64,000 nt of DNA, taken from positions 186,001 through 250,000 of the forward strand of contig NZ_JAOWCB010000006.1 of the NCBI RefSeq assembly GCF_026420845.1, written 5' to 3'. The notes beneath the pieces were generated by a model that was given only the letters and a program-made list of their open reading frames with translations, searched no databases and was not told the origin of the DNA. Both the position numbers and the translations under genes were made by a program. Source of the DNA: Streptomyces sp. PR69. Its GTDB lineage: Bacteria > Actinomycetota > Actinomycetes > Streptomycetales > Streptomycetaceae. The first letter of the stretch is position 1. Every line of letters starts with the position of its first letter. This document shows, in pieces, positions 54,112-62,566 of this stretch.

Positions 54112-55683
54112 GTGGACCGGCGTACGTTCCTCATCGCCGCGACGGCGGCCACCGCGACCGGCTGCACCGCGACCGGCGGCAGCACGGCCACGGCCACCGC
54201 CACGCCCGCCCGTACCCCCGCCCGTACCCCGTCGCCCACCGGCGGCGGCACCGGCTCACCGCCGCCCGCCGACTGGACCGCGCTTGCCCGCGGTCTGGAC
54301 GGCGCGCTGGTCCGGCCCGGCGACGCCGAGTTCCCGACCGCCCGGCTCCTCTACAACACACGCTTCGACGGCCTGAAACCGGCGGCCGTGGCGTATGTGG
54401 CGGGGGAAGACGACGTCAAGGAGTGCCTGGCGTTCGCCCGCGCCCACGCCACCCCGGTCGCCATCCGCAACGGCGGGCACTCCTACGGCGGTTGGTCCTC
54501 CGGCGACGGCCGGCTGGTCATCGACGTCTCCTCGCTCGACGAAGTGACGGCGGACGGGGCCGTCGGAGCGGGCGCGAAGCTGATCGGCGTCTATGAGTCC
54601 CTCGCCGGGCACGGCCGCACCATCCCCGGCGGCTCCTGCCCGACCGTCGGCGTCTCCGGTCTCGCGCTCGGCGGCGGCCATGGCGTGGTCTCGCGGGCGT
54701 ACGGGCTGACCTGCGACAGCCTCACGTCCGCCACGGTCGTCACCGCCGACGGACGGGTGCTGACGGCCGACGCGGACGAGAACAAGGACCTGTTCTGGGC
54801 GCTGCGCGGGGCGGGAGGCGGCAACTTCGGCGTGGTCACGCGCTTCCGCTTCCGTACGCACCCGGCCCCCGCCACCGTCGCCGCGTTTCTGACCTGGCCC
54901 TGGTCAAGGGCTCAGGCCGTGCTGGACGCCTGGCAGCGCTGGGGCCCCGACCAGCCGGACGAGATCTGGTCGGCGCTGCATCTGTCGGCGGGCGCGGGCG
55001 GGGTGACCCCCACGGTCTCGGTGAACATGCTCTCCCTCGGCGCGGAGAGCGAGCTGCGCAACGCGGTGGACCGCCTCGTCGGCCGGGTCGGCGCGCCCGC
55101 GGCCAACGCCGCCTTCCGGAACCGCAGCTTCCAGGACGCGATGCTGGCGAACGCCGGCTGCCTCGGGCTCACCGAGGACCAGTGCCGGCTCGCGGGAACC
55201 ACGCCCGGCCGCAGTCCTGAAGGAACGCTTCAGCGCGAGACGTACTCCGCCGCCTCCGACTTCTTCGACCGCGACCTCGCCTCCGCCGGGCTGCGCACGC
55301 TGATCGCGCAGACGGAGGCGTTCACCCGGATCACAGTGGCGCAGGGCGGCGGCGCGGGCACCCTGCTGCTCACGGCGCTCGGCGGCGCGGTCAACCGGGT
55401 GGACCCGCTGGCCACGGCCTTCGTACACCGCCGCTCACGGGTGCTCGTCCAGTACATCGCCTCGTGGCGGGCGGGCACTTTGGGGACGGCCCAGCGGTCC
55501 TGGCTCCGCGACGCGCACGCCGCCATGCGGCCGTATGCGTCGGGGGCGGCGTACCAGAACTATCCCGACCCCTCGCTGAGGGACTGGCGGCAGGCGTACT
55601 ACGGCCCGGCGCTCGACCGGCTCACCCGGCTCAAGCAGCAGTACGACCCCGACCGGCTGTTCGACTTCGCGCAGGCGCTGTAG
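54112..55683 (+). CDS. Secreted BBE-type FAD oxidoreductase
   Basis: 523 aa. MDRRTFLIAATAATATGC looks like a Tat signal combined with a lipobox-like TGC. The FAD_binding_4 domain has IRNGGHSYGGWSSGDGRL and the C-terminal BBE segment is YQNYPDPSLRDWRQAYYGPALDRLTRLKQQYDPDRLFDFAQAL. His in GGHSYGG and Cys in YGLTCDSL are the two sites of bicovalent FAD. It oxidises an alcohol or sugar outside the cell. GTG 54112 follows GGAGGCC. Confidence 0.9.
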   Translation: MDRRTFLIAATAATATGCTATGGSTATATATPARTPARTPSPTGGGTGSPPPADWTALARGLDGALVRPGDAEFPTARLLYNTRFDGLKPAAVAYVAGEDDVKECLAFARAHATPVAIRNGGHSYGGWSSGDGRLVIDVSSLDEVTADGAVGAGAKLIGVYESLAGHGRTIPGGSCPTVGVSGLALGGGHGVVSRAYGLTCDSLTSATVVTADGRVLTADADENKDLFWALRGAGGGNFGVVTRFRFRTHPAPATVAAFLTWPWSRAQAVLDAWQRWGPDQPDEIWSALHLSAGAGGVTPTVSVNMLSLGAESELRNAVDRLVGRVGAPAANAAFRNRSFQDAMLANAGCLGLTEDQCRLAGTTPGRSPEGTLQRETYSAASDFFDRDLASAGLRTLIAQTEAFTRITVAQGGGAGTLLLTALGGAVNRVDPLATAFVHRRSRVLVQYIASWRAGTLGTAQRSWLRDAHAAMRPYASGAAYQNYPDPSLRDWRQAYYGPALDRLTRLKQQYDPDRLFDFAQAL

Positions 55684-55743
55684 CCGGGGCCGGGGGTCGA
55701 GGCCGGAGGGGGACGGGGGCGACGGGGGCCGCGTCCCCGCCCG

Positions 55744-56529
55744 TCAGGCCGCGAGGTCGTTCTCGCAGGCGCCGGGCCCGGGCCCGCCGGTGCGCGGCTC
55801 CGGAACCCCGAAGGAGTCCGCGCCGGCATCCGCGGCGGACCCCGCGGCGCGCTGCCCCCGGCCGCCGCCGGAGCCGGAACCGGAACCGGCCCGCCGGGAC
55901 CGTACGAGCCGCCCAAACCGCCCGGACGCCGCGACCGCGGAGACGAACGGGGTGAGCAGCGCGAGCGCGAGCGGGGCGAGCAGCAGCGCGACGGCGGTGC
56001 CGAGGGCGAAGCCGCCGATGACGTCGGTGGGGTAGTGGACGCCCATGTAGACGCGGCAGAAGCCCTCGGCGAGTGCCAGCCCGATGCCCGCGAAGCCGAA
56101 CTTCCGGTGCGCGAGGAAGAGTCCGGCCCCGATGGCCATGGCCAGGGTGGAGTGGTCGCTGACGAAGGAGTAGTCGGTCTTGCCGTCGATGAGGACGTCC
56201 AGGCCCTGGTGGTCGAGGAAGGGCCGCGGGCGTTCCACGAAGCCGCGGATCGGGATGTTGACGAGCAGCGCGACGCCCGCGGCGAGCGGCGTCCAGATCA
56301 GCCCGGCGACGGCGGAGACCGAGTCCTCAGGGGTGCCGCGCCGCCGCACGCTGAGCCAGCACCACAGCATGGTGAGCACCAGGGCGAGGAGGATTCCGTA
56401 CTCCCCGACGAAGGTCATGGCGCGGTCGAACCACGAAGGCGTGTCCTCGGTCAGGCCGTTGATGTCAAAGAGCAGACCGACGTCCGGGTTGCCCCCGTCG
56501 ACTGCGAGTCCAGCCATCCGCTGCGACAT
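55744..56529 (-). CDS. PAP2-family membrane phosphatase
   Basis: About 261 aa with six transmembrane helices. Phosphatase motifs: VNIPIRGFVERPRP (C1), YSFVSDHSTLA (C2, SDHS replaces the usual SGHT), RVYMGVHYPTDVIGG (C3). The C-terminal tail is disordered and Gly/Ser-rich. Substrates are lipid phosphates such as undecaprenyl pyrophosphate. Start is uncertain; ATG 56529 (MSQRMAG) or 56517. Confidence 0.88.
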   Translation of the reverse strand: MSQRMAGLAVDGGNPDVGLLFDINGLTEDTPSWFDRAMTFVGEYGILLALVLTMLWCWLSVRRRGTPEDSVSAVAGLIWTPLAAGVALLVNIPIRGFVERPRPFLDHQGLDVLIDGKTDYSFVSDHSTLAMAIGAGLFLAHRKFGFAGIGLALAEGFCRVYMGVHYPTDVIGGFALGTAVALLLAPLALALLTPFVSAVAASGRFGRLVRSRRAGSGSGSGGGRGQRAAGSAADAGADSFGVPEPRTGGPGPGACENDLAA

Positions 56530-56654
56530 CTGCTGCGACCCTGCTTTCGCTTCCGTAACCCTGCCGTCTCTACGGAACGGCCGCTTCCTGCCGCGCGTTC
56601 CGCTCTCCACGGAATGATCACGATGACGTTATCCAAGAGAGACGGAAACGCGGC

Positions 56655-57734
56655 TCATGACTGCGAGTCGCCCGCGGAGGACGACGGCTGCTCCGGCGTC
56701 AGACCTGTCGGCAGATCCTTCGGGAGCGCCTTGGCGCCGTCCTCGGTGACTCGGGTGGCGCCAAAGTAGTCGGGAGTGTCGATCTTGTCGAAACGGATGA
56801 CGGCTCCGGTGTACGGCGCGTTGATCATGTACCCGCCGCCCACATAGATCCCCACATGCCGGATGGCCCGCGAGTTCGTCAGATCGTCGGAGAAGAACAC
56901 CAGATCGCCCGGGAGCAGCTCGTCCCGGCCGGGGTGCGGCCCGGCGTTGTACTGGTCGTTCGCCACCCGCGGCAGCTCGATGCCGACGGTGCGGTACGCG
57001 GCCTGGGTCAGCCCCGAGCAGTCGAACCGCCCGCCGTCCTCGGGCGTGCCCTCGCCGCCCCAGAGGTACTTGGCGCCGAGCTTCTGCTGGGCGAAGTAGA
57101 TGGCCCCGGCCGCCTGCCGCGAGGGCTGGACCCGTCCGACAGGCCGGGCGAAGCTCTTCTCCAGGGTGCGGATGACCTTCACATAGTTCTGTGTCTCGCG
57201 GTACGGGGGCACGCCCTGGTACTTGATGACGGCGTACGCGCCCGCGTTGTAGGCGGCGAGCATATTGGACGTCGGGTCGCCCGGCACGTCCTTCACATAC
57301 TCGGCCAGCTTGCAGTCGTACGAGGCGGCGGACGGAATGGCGTCGGCCGGGTCCCAGACGTCGCGGTCCCCGTCCTTGTCCCCGTCGATGCCGTGCACGG
57401 CCCAGGTGCCGGGGATGAACTGCGCGATGCCCTGGGCGGCGGCATGGCTCTGCGCGCGGGGGTTCCAGCCGCTCTCCTGGTAGAGCTGGGCGGCGAGCAG
57501 CGCGGGGTTGATGGCGGGGCACAGGTTCCCCCACGTCTGCACGAGCCCCTGGTACCGCGCGGGCACGGCCCCCTTGGCGAGCGCCACCGCACCGCTCTTG
57601 CCGGCTCCGCCGACGAGCCCGGCGGCCGCCGCGTACGTCCCGACGACGAGCAGCGCGACAAGACCCAGGCACAGCCCGACGCAGACGCCCCCCACTGCCC
57701 ACGCCTTACGCACCGTCAGCCGCCCTTCGGTCAC
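56655..57734 (-). CDS. Lytic transglycosylase + NlpC/P60 endopeptidase
   Basis: 359 aa. A membrane anchor (VGGVCVGLCLGLVALLVVGTYAAAAG, about 14-40) is followed by an SLT fold with the catalytic Glu in LLAAQLYQESGWNPRAQS. A C-terminal NlpC/P60 domain follows (about 215-345: GRFDCSGLTQAAYRTVGIELPRV with catalytic Cys, RHVGIYVGGGYMINAP with His). It cleaves both glycan strands and stem peptides. GTG at the start is fixed by VTEGRL. Closest in build to the partial gene at position 1. Confidence 0.9.
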   Translation of the reverse strand: MTEGRLTVRKAWAVGGVCVGLCLGLVALLVVGTYAAAAGLVGGAGKSGAVALAKGAVPARYQGLVQTWGNLCPAINPALLAAQLYQESGWNPRAQSHAAAQGIAQFIPGTWAVHGIDGDKDGDRDVWDPADAIPSAASYDCKLAEYVKDVPGDPTSNMLAAYNAGAYAVIKYQGVPPYRETQNYVKVIRTLEKSFARPVGRVQPSRQAAGAIYFAQQKLGAKYLWGGEGTPEDGGRFDCSGLTQAAYRTVGIELPRVANDQYNAGPHPGRDELLPGDLVFFSDDLTNSRAIRHVGIYVGGGYMINAPYTGAVIRFDKIDTPDYFGATRVTEDGAKALPKDLPTGLTPEQPSSSAGDSQS

Positions 57735-57819
57735 AGGGGTGTCCGCTCACGTCAGTCTAGGTCGGCAGCCGGTACGGCAGGAGGGGGCCGCGGCAGCGCG
57801 GTGGGGCCCGGAGGGGCGG

Positions 57820-58263
57820 TCAGGCGTACCGGGGCAGCAGTCCGGTGGCGAGGGCGAGCGAAAGGGGCTCGGGGACGGGGATGTCGTCGCCGTATCGCCC
57901 GTGGTGCGCCCCCTGGTACGAGCCGCCCTCGGGACGGTCGTACAGCGTCCAGGCCCCGCGCCGGGGATCGACGACGAGCAGGACCGGCACACCGGCCCCG
58001 GCGTACCGGGCGATCTGCCCCTCCTCCGCCGCCACGTCGACGGCGAGGGCCACGCTGTGCGCATCGGCGAGGGTGTCGTCACTCTCGCCCCAGGCCGCGG
58101 GCAGTACGGCGAGGTCGGCGGTCACCGCATCGCCCATGCCGCCGCCGCGCCCCCGGACGGACACGACCTCGTACGCGGCCAGCCCCTTGTGCGCGTCGGC
58201 GTCAATCTGCCGCCGCAGCACCCGCACCACTTCCGCGTGCTTGCCGCGCCTGGGCTGGTGCAT
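57820..58263 (-). CDS. Uma2-family (DUF820) nuclease-like protein, shortened
   Basis: 147 aa. The C-terminal PD-(D/E)XK core of Uma2 is seen: VTADLAVLPAAW, LADAHSVALAVDVAAEE, IARYAGAGVPVLLVVDPRRGAWTLYDRPEGGSYQ. The N-terminal 40 residues of a full Uma2 (about 190 aa) are missing or diverged, and the usual E-x-(V/I)-S-P-S is VDVAAEE, so activity is doubtful. Uma2 genes multiply in Streptomyces. Confidence 0.65.
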   Translation of the reverse strand: MHQPRRGKHAEVVRVLRRQIDADAHKGLAAYEVVSVRGRGGGMGDAVTADLAVLPAAWGESDDTLADAHSVALAVDVAAEEGQIARYAGAGVPVLLVVDPRRGAWTLYDRPEGGSYQGAHHGRYGDDIPVPEPLSLALATGLLPRYA

Positions 58264-58328
58264 GTCCGCTCCTTCCGCTCCTTCTGCCGGGCAAGGGCTC
58301 CAGCAGCGTAACGACGCCCGGGCCCGGT

Positions 58329-58769
58329 TCAGCCGCCCCGACACTCCGCCCAGAGCAGCTTTCCGCCGCCCTCCCCGAAGAGCCCGCCGTCCCCGAGGGG
58401 ATACGCCCCGACCCGATCCGCGTACGCCTCGACGATCCGCAGCCCGCGCCCGCGTTCCTCGTGCGGGGCCGCACCGGGCGCGTGCGCCCCTTGGAAGGGC
58501 GGCGGGATGTCCGGATTCCCGTCCCACACGCTGACCCGGAGCCGGTCGGGCTCCATGGACCGCAGCCGGAGGGTATAAGGCCCGTCGGAGTGCAGATACG
58601 CGTTGACCACCATCTCCCCGGCAACGGCCTCCGCCGCCTCGGCCATCTGCCCGCCGCCCATGCCGTACGCGGCGAGCACGGTCCGCAGCGTCTGACGGGC
58701 GACGCCGGGGCCGCGGGGGTCGTGCGGGAGCTGGAGGGTGTAGGCCCAGGGCGGCGTTACGGTTGCCAT
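58329..58769 (-). CDS. HATPase_c_2 anti-sigma/regulatory ATPase-like protein
   Basis: 146 aa, a GHKL fold: AVAGEMVVNAYLHSDGPYTLRLRS (N-box), RLRVSVWDGNPD (G1-box), ERGRGLRIVEAYADRVGAYPL (G2-box). The kinase His is absent, so it binds ATP or a partner. Such genes lie beside XRE-DUF397 pairs in the abaA and whiJ-type loci, as here: it is divergent from the XRE gene and shares the 180-bp gap with a palindrome. Confidence 0.85.
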   Translation of the reverse strand: MATVTPPWAYTLQLPHDPRGPGVARQTLRTVLAAYGMGGGQMAEAAEAVAGEMVVNAYLHSDGPYTLRLRSMEPDRLRVSVWDGNPDIPPPFQGAHAPGAAPHEERGRGLRIVEAYADRVGAYPLGDGGLFGEGGGKLLWAECRGG

Positions 58770-58870
58770 CGGAAGTCTCCTTCGCGGAGCGGATGTTGGG
58801 AGCCCGGTGGCTCTGCCGCTGCGTTAGCGGTGCACTTCCGGGCGTCGTCCTGGTACAGACGCTACGGTGC

Positions 58871-58892
58871 TTCATGGAATACATTCCATGAA
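58871..58892. promoter_or_regulatory. 22-bp perfect palindrome, candidate operator
   Basis: TTCATGGAAT-AC-ATTCCATGAA has 10-bp arms and a 2-nt centre, located 59 bp before the XRE start and 101 bp before the divergent HATPase start. A half-site, TCCATGGA, follows at 58894. The centre size equals that of the palindrome at 3451. Likely bound by the XRE protein. Confidence 0.75.
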
Positions 58893-58951
58893 ATCCATGG
58901 ATTTGATTCCCAAGTACACCCATACGAGTGATCCGGACCGGGGAGCAGTTG

Positions 58952-59803
58952 ATGAACCCGAGCACCATCCCAACGGCCCGGCGGCAACGGCTCGGAACCG
59001 AACTCCGCAGGCTCCGGGAACGCGCCGGGCTCACCGCCACACAGGCCGCGAAGCTGCTCGGCGGCAACCAGGCACGCATCAGCAACATCGAAGCCGGCCG
59101 GTACGGCGTGAGCGCCGACCGCGTACGGACCCTGGCGTGCCATTACGACTGCCCCGACCAGGCCCTCGTCGACGCCCTCGCCTCGATGACCGGTGAGCGC
59201 AGGCGGGGCTGGTGGGAGGCGTACCGCGACATCCTGTCTCCTGGGCTGCTGGACCTCGCCGAGCTTGAACACCATGGGCACGCCCTGCGCACGGCCCACA
59301 CCTCGGGCCTCCCCGGATTGCTCCAGATCCGCGAACACGCGCTGGAGATCTTCCGCCAGGTGGTCCCGGAACTGACGCAGCCCGAGATCGAACACCGGCT
59401 TTCATTCCGCATGAAGCGCCAAGCAGTACTGCACAGGGACGCCCCACCCCCGTACCAGGCCATCGTTCACGAAGCCGCCCTGCGCATGAGGTTCGGCGGC
59501 CCTGACGTCGCCCGGCAGCAACTGCGTCATCTGCTCGCCATGGGCGAGCACGAGCACATCACCATCCAAGTGATCCCCTTCGAGGCCGGGGGCTACCCCG
59601 GTGCAGGCCAGCACATCTACTACGTGCACGGACCAGTGCCGCGGCTGGACACGGTCCAGCTCGACCAGTCCCACGGCATGACCCTGCTCGACGCCGAGGC
59701 CCAACTGGACAAGTACCGCCGAGTGCTGGAGCGGCTTGAGAACCTGGCGCTGACACCCTCCGCCTCCCGTGACTTCATCCACGCCATCATCAAGAACCTG
59801 TGA
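58952..59803 (+). CDS. XRE-DUF5753 regulator (WhiJ/Scr1-like)
   Basis: 283 aa. An N-terminal XRE fold (RRQRLGTELRRLRERAGLTATQAAKLLGGNQARISNIEAGRYGVSADRVRTLACHY) and a C-terminal DUF5753 domain (LLDLAELEHHGHALRTAHTSGLPGLLQIREHALEIFRQ, RMKRQAVLHRDAPPPYQAIVHEAALRMRFGGPDVARQQL). GGGGAGCAGTTG lies before ATG 58952. This family works in pairs with DUF397 proteins, known from SCO4441/SCO4442 and the whiJ locus. Confidence 0.9.
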   Translation: MNPSTIPTARRQRLGTELRRLRERAGLTATQAAKLLGGNQARISNIEAGRYGVSADRVRTLACHYDCPDQALVDALASMTGERRRGWWEAYRDILSPGLLDLAELEHHGHALRTAHTSGLPGLLQIREHALEIFRQVVPELTQPEIEHRLSFRMKRQAVLHRDAPPPYQAIVHEAALRMRFGGPDVARQQLRHLLAMGEHEHITIQVIPFEAGGYPGAGQHIYYVHGPVPRLDTVQLDQSHGMTLLDAEAQLDKYRRVLERLENLALTPSASRDFIHAIIKNL

Positions 59804-59811
59804 GGAGCCCC

Positions 59812-60000
59812 ATGCTGTCCCCCAGCTGGCAGAAGTCGTCGTACTGCGGCGAAGGCGAGTCCTGCATACACGTAAGCCGCGACCCGGCCGACCGCACGGT
59901 CAGACTCACCGAGAGCGCCGACCCGGCCGGAGCCATACTCTCCGCCACCCGCCAGGGATTCACCGCGCTGCTCGGCGCAGTCAAGGAGAACCATGTCTGA
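59812..60000 (+). CDS. DUF397 protein
   Basis: 62 aa. Classic DUF397: LSPSWQKSSYCGEGESCIHVSRDPADRTVRLTESADPAGAILSATRQGFTALLGAVK. The ATG 59812 has GAGGAG upstream, eight bases after the XRE stop. DUF397 proteins partner with XRE-DUF5753 regulators. Its stop overlaps the next DUF397 gene. Confidence 0.93.
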   Translation: MLSPSWQKSSYCGEGESCIHVSRDPADRTVRLTESADPAGAILSATRQGFTALLGAVKENHV

Positions 60001-60211
60001 CGTGCCCCCCGGCCTCGACTGGATCCGCGCCGCCCCCGAGGGGGCCACCGGCCCGGGCCCCTGGATCGAGGTAGCGTACGGTGAGGACGACGCGGTCTAT
60101 CTGCGGGAGACGAGCGATCCGGACACGGTCGTGACGACCACCCGGCGCAAGTGGGACGCCTTCGTACTGGGCGTGCGAGCTGGGGAGTTCGATCACTTTG
60201 TCGAGCCGTAG
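59993..60211 (+). CDS. Second, diverged DUF397 protein
   Basis: 72 aa, MSDVPPGLDWIRAAPEGATGPGPWIEVAYGEDDAVYLRETSDPDTVVTTTRRKWDAFVLGVRAGEFDHFVEP. The motif WIRAA/GPWIEVAYG/VYLRETS/KWDAFVLGVRAGEFD matches the DUF397 pattern with the Cys replaced. It overlaps the first copy by eight bases, so translation is coupled. Confidence 0.85.
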   Translation: MSDVPPGLDWIRAAPEGATGPGPWIEVAYGEDDAVYLRETSDPDTVVTTTRRKWDAFVLGVRAGEFDHFVEP

Positions 60212-60361
60212 ACTCATGGAGCGATAGGCCGCTTCCGGCCAAGCTGCGACCCCAGTCAAGTGGTCTGGACCAGATGCAACTACTCTGTGTCACACAGCCA
60301 CGAAGGCTGAGGTCAGACACCCACCGGTGACCACGGCGGGGCAAGCAGCACAGGAGCACAA

Positions 60362-60526
60362 GTGAAGAACCTGGCGAACGCAGCCAGCACGAGCAACGCG
60401 CACACCACGGGGAAGAAGTCCTCGCGCCGCTCCGGCGACGCGGGCGGCACGGTAGCCACCCTGACGTTCATCGCCCTCCTGGCGATCGCCGCGGCGCTGC
60501 TGGGCTACATGGTGGCCATCCGCTAA
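60362..60526 (+). CDS. Small membrane protein, 54 aa
   Basis: GTG 60362 has CAGGAGCACA upstream. Residues 1-27 are polar (VKNLANAASTSNAHTTGKKSSRRSG), then one transmembrane helix (VATLTFIALLAIAAALLGYMVA). A perfect terminator follows. No family is recognised; it may serve the XRE-DUF397 unit or be independent. Confidence 0.7.
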   Translation: MKNLANAASTSNAHTTGKKSSRRSGDAGGTVATLTFIALLAIAAALLGYMVAIR

Positions 60527-60535
60527 TCGTGCAGC

Positions 60536-60572
60536 AGTCCGGCCCGCCCGAGTCACCTGGGCGGGCCGGACT
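60536..60572 (+). terminator. Terminator after the small membrane gene
   Basis: AGTCCGGCCCGCCC (60536-60549) is the inverse of GGGCGGGCCGGACT (60559-60572), loop 9 nt. 14-bp perfect stem. Confidence 0.9.
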
Positions 60573-60612
60573 TCACCCATTCGGTAGACATCCGGGCCAG
60601 TGCCATACGAAT

Positions 60613-60640
60613 ATGCAGAGCATTGGGCAAAGCTCTGCAT
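60613..60640 (+). promoter_or_regulatory. 9-bp inverted repeat at the DUF1016 start
   Basis: ATGCAGAGC (60613-60621) and GCTCTGCAT (60632-60640) have a 10-nt spacer and end one base before ATG 60642. It may be an operator or an mRNA hairpin hiding the start, and it is why ATG 60642 is preferred to GTG 60600. Confidence 0.6.
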
Positions 60641-60641
60641 T

Positions 60642-61538
60642 ATGCCGCACACCAACGAGAGGCCGGACAGCGTCTCCTGGTACGAGGACCTGCTGAACGA
60701 GGTCAAGGAGACCGTCGCCTGCCCCCATGCCCGCTCGCGAACCGAGACGTACTGGGAGATCGGCCGCTGCATCCTCCGCCACGAGAAGGAGGCCGACTGG
60801 CACACCAAGGTCGTGCACCGGCTCTCCGCCGACCTGAGGACGGCGTTCCCGCATCAGCGCGGCTTCTCCCGCCGCAACCTGCTCTATATGCAACAGATGG
60901 CCAGGAGCTGGCCGGAACCCATCACACAGCAGCCGGTGTCCCGGCTGCCCTGGGGCCACATCACGGTCCTGGTCACCCATCTGAAGGCCCGCTCCGAACT
61001 GGACTTCTACGCCTCGGCGGCGGACCGCCACGGCTGGTCCCGCGCCACGCTGCAGCGCTCGATCGCCCAGCGCCTGCACCTGTCACGCAGCCTCGCGGAC
61101 ACCCTCGCCACCAGCCTCGTCCACTTCCTCACCGAACTGGGCCTCGGCTTCGCCTTCGTCGGCCGGCGCCACCCGGTCACGATCAGAGGAGAGAAGTTCC
61201 ACATCGACCTGCTCTTCTATCACCTCAGGCTGCGCCGCTACGTCGTCATCGAACTCAGAACGAAACCGCCCACCCGCCGCGACGACACCGGCAAGCTCGG
61301 CTTCTACCTCGAACTGGTCGACCACCTGATCCGCGACCCGGACCGCGACGACACAACCCTCGGCCTCCAGCTGAACACCTCCGACACCACCCCCACCTGC
61401 CGCATCGCCCTCCGGGGCCGAACCCACTCCCCCGCGGTCAACACCTACGCAGCCCTGCCCCCACGCGTCCGCACCCACATGCCCACCGAGCAGGACCTGC
61501 TCCGCCTCACCCAGTCCGTCCTCGACGAATACCCATGA
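60642..61538 (+). CDS. DUF1016 (YhcG-like) PDDEXK nuclease-domain protein
   Basis: 298 aa. The N-terminal DUF1016_N part (YEDLLNEVKETVACPHARSRTETYWEIGRCILRHEKEADWHTKVVHRLSADLRTAFPHQRGFSRRNLLYMQQMARSWP) and C-terminal PDDEXK part (VGRRHPVTIRGEKFHIDLLFYHLRLRRYVVIELRTKPPTRRDDTGKLGFYLELVDHLIR) are complete. The family's E-x-K catalytic pair is ELR here, which may weaken cleavage. These proteins are unproven nucleases, often in defence or mobile DNA. The same gene is found in fragments at 62855-63005 and 63306-63398. Confidence 0.85.
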   Translation: MPHTNERPDSVSWYEDLLNEVKETVACPHARSRTETYWEIGRCILRHEKEADWHTKVVHRLSADLRTAFPHQRGFSRRNLLYMQQMARSWPEPITQQPVSRLPWGHITVLVTHLKARSELDFYASAADRHGWSRATLQRSIAQRLHLSRSLADTLATSLVHFLTELGLGFAFVGRRHPVTIRGEKFHIDLLFYHLRLRRYVVIELRTKPPTRRDDTGKLGFYLELVDHLIRDPDRDDTTLGLQLNTSDTTPTCRIALRGRTHSPAVNTYAALPPRVRTHMPTEQDLLRLTQSVLDEYP

Positions 61539-61929
61539 CGTCAGGCGATTCACTCCTACGCTTCCGGCGCTCCCGGCGCTCCCGGCAGGGCACACGATGT
61601 CAGGACAACTTTCATACTTCACTGAAAGGCCGAAAAAGGCTCACTGAAGCACGAGGGGTGGACAGGCTGTGTTCCCGCGAATACAGTGAGTTCAGTCCTG
61701 TGGGGGCAGGGAATAGGGGGGCGGGGTGACATAGACGGCGGCTGCGATGCCGCCTTATCCGCGATTCGGCGGGCTTCCTTTCTGCGGGGAGTTGCTCATA
61801 GAGCTGATGAGGCCGCGTGGTTTGGCCCCTTGCAATCCGCTGTCCCAGCATTCAGCGCCGCAAAGACTGCCGCCATCGGCACTGAATTCGACTCGTCCAC
61901 GGCACACCTATACCGAAGGAGAGGCAATC
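61539..61929 (+). promoter_or_regulatory. Upstream region of the trefoil gene with a sigma-70-type promoter
   Basis: 391 bp without a convincing gene. TGGACA (61659-61664) and TACAGT (61682-61687) lie exactly 17 bp apart; the transcript would have a leader of about 240 nt before ATG 61930. The leader is less GC-rich than its surroundings. CACTGAA is repeated at 61620 and 61642. No riboswitch fold is recognised. Confidence 0.4.
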
Positions 61930-62436
61930 ATGCCTTTATCGGCAGCTGACCTCGCAAAGCTCGGGGACACGCCCATCACGATCCAGTCGACGTTCTTCCC
62001 GAACATCTACCTGCGCATGGACGGGACCGGGGTGACGTCCTTCACCGACCCCGGCGGCGGGACGGTCAACTGCCAGTACGGCACCGGCCCCTGGACAACG
62101 TACAAGGTCCGGCCACAGGCAGACGGGTCGTACGCTTTCGAGTCGGCGGCCTTCCCGAACGTGTTCCTGCGCATGGACGGCACCGGGGTCCCCGCCACCA
62201 TGGCCGGCGGCGGGAAGGTCAACTGTCAATACGGCGCCCACCCCTACGAGAAGTACCACCTTCGCCCCCAGGCGGATGGTTCGTTCTCCTTCGAGTCGGC
62301 GGCCTTCCCGGGCATTTACCTGCGCATGGTGACCGACAGCGGGGTGACCACCGCCACCGGCCCCGGAGGAACGGTGAACTGCCAGGTCAACGCCGACGGC
62401 GGCGAGCACGAGAAGTTCTATCTCGACAGGGCCTGA
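61930..62436 (+). CDS. Three-repeat beta-trefoil-like protein
   Basis: 168 aa, intracellular (no signal). Three repeats of about 45-50 aa each carry FFPNIYLRMDGTGV / AFPNVFLRMDGTGV / AFPGIYLRMVTDSGV, a Gly-rich turn and VNCQ. One is TSFTDPGGGTVNCQYGTGPW. This is the pattern of a beta-trefoil (fascin, ricin-B or actin-cross-linking type) with a Cys at the end of each repeat. Start ATG 61930 follows AAGGAGAGG. It might be a lectin or a structural protein; the function is unknown. Confidence 0.75.
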   Translation: MPLSAADLAKLGDTPITIQSTFFPNIYLRMDGTGVTSFTDPGGGTVNCQYGTGPWTTYKVRPQADGSYAFESAAFPNVFLRMDGTGVPATMAGGGKVNCQYGAHPYEKYHLRPQADGSFSFESAAFPGIYLRMVTDSGVTTATGPGGTVNCQVNADGGEHEKFYLDRA

Positions 62437-62528
62437 TGGCCGGGTCGCCCGGGAGAATCTCACACTCGGTTTCGCGCATGGTTCATCGCGAAAACGTACG
62501 TGACATGGGGTACCCCCCCGGAAACGCG

Positions 62529-62566
62529 AAAGTGCCTTCTCCGCAGGGAGGCGGAGAAGGCACTTT
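62529..62566. terminator. Terminator after the trefoil gene
   Basis: AAAGTGCCTTCTCCGC (62529-62544) is the exact inverse of GCGGAGAAGGCACTTT (62551-62566), loop 6 nt, followed by TCTG. A strong intrinsic terminator with flanking A/T. Confidence 0.93.

Noticed and set aside
57820..58263. Uma2-like gene as an active nuclease of a defence system
   Set aside because: The N-terminal part and a clear catalytic motif are missing; only the fold remains.
61686..61949. 87-aa ORF overlapping the trefoil start
   Set aside because: Weak ribosome site, no recognised features, overlaps a well-supported gene; treated as leader.
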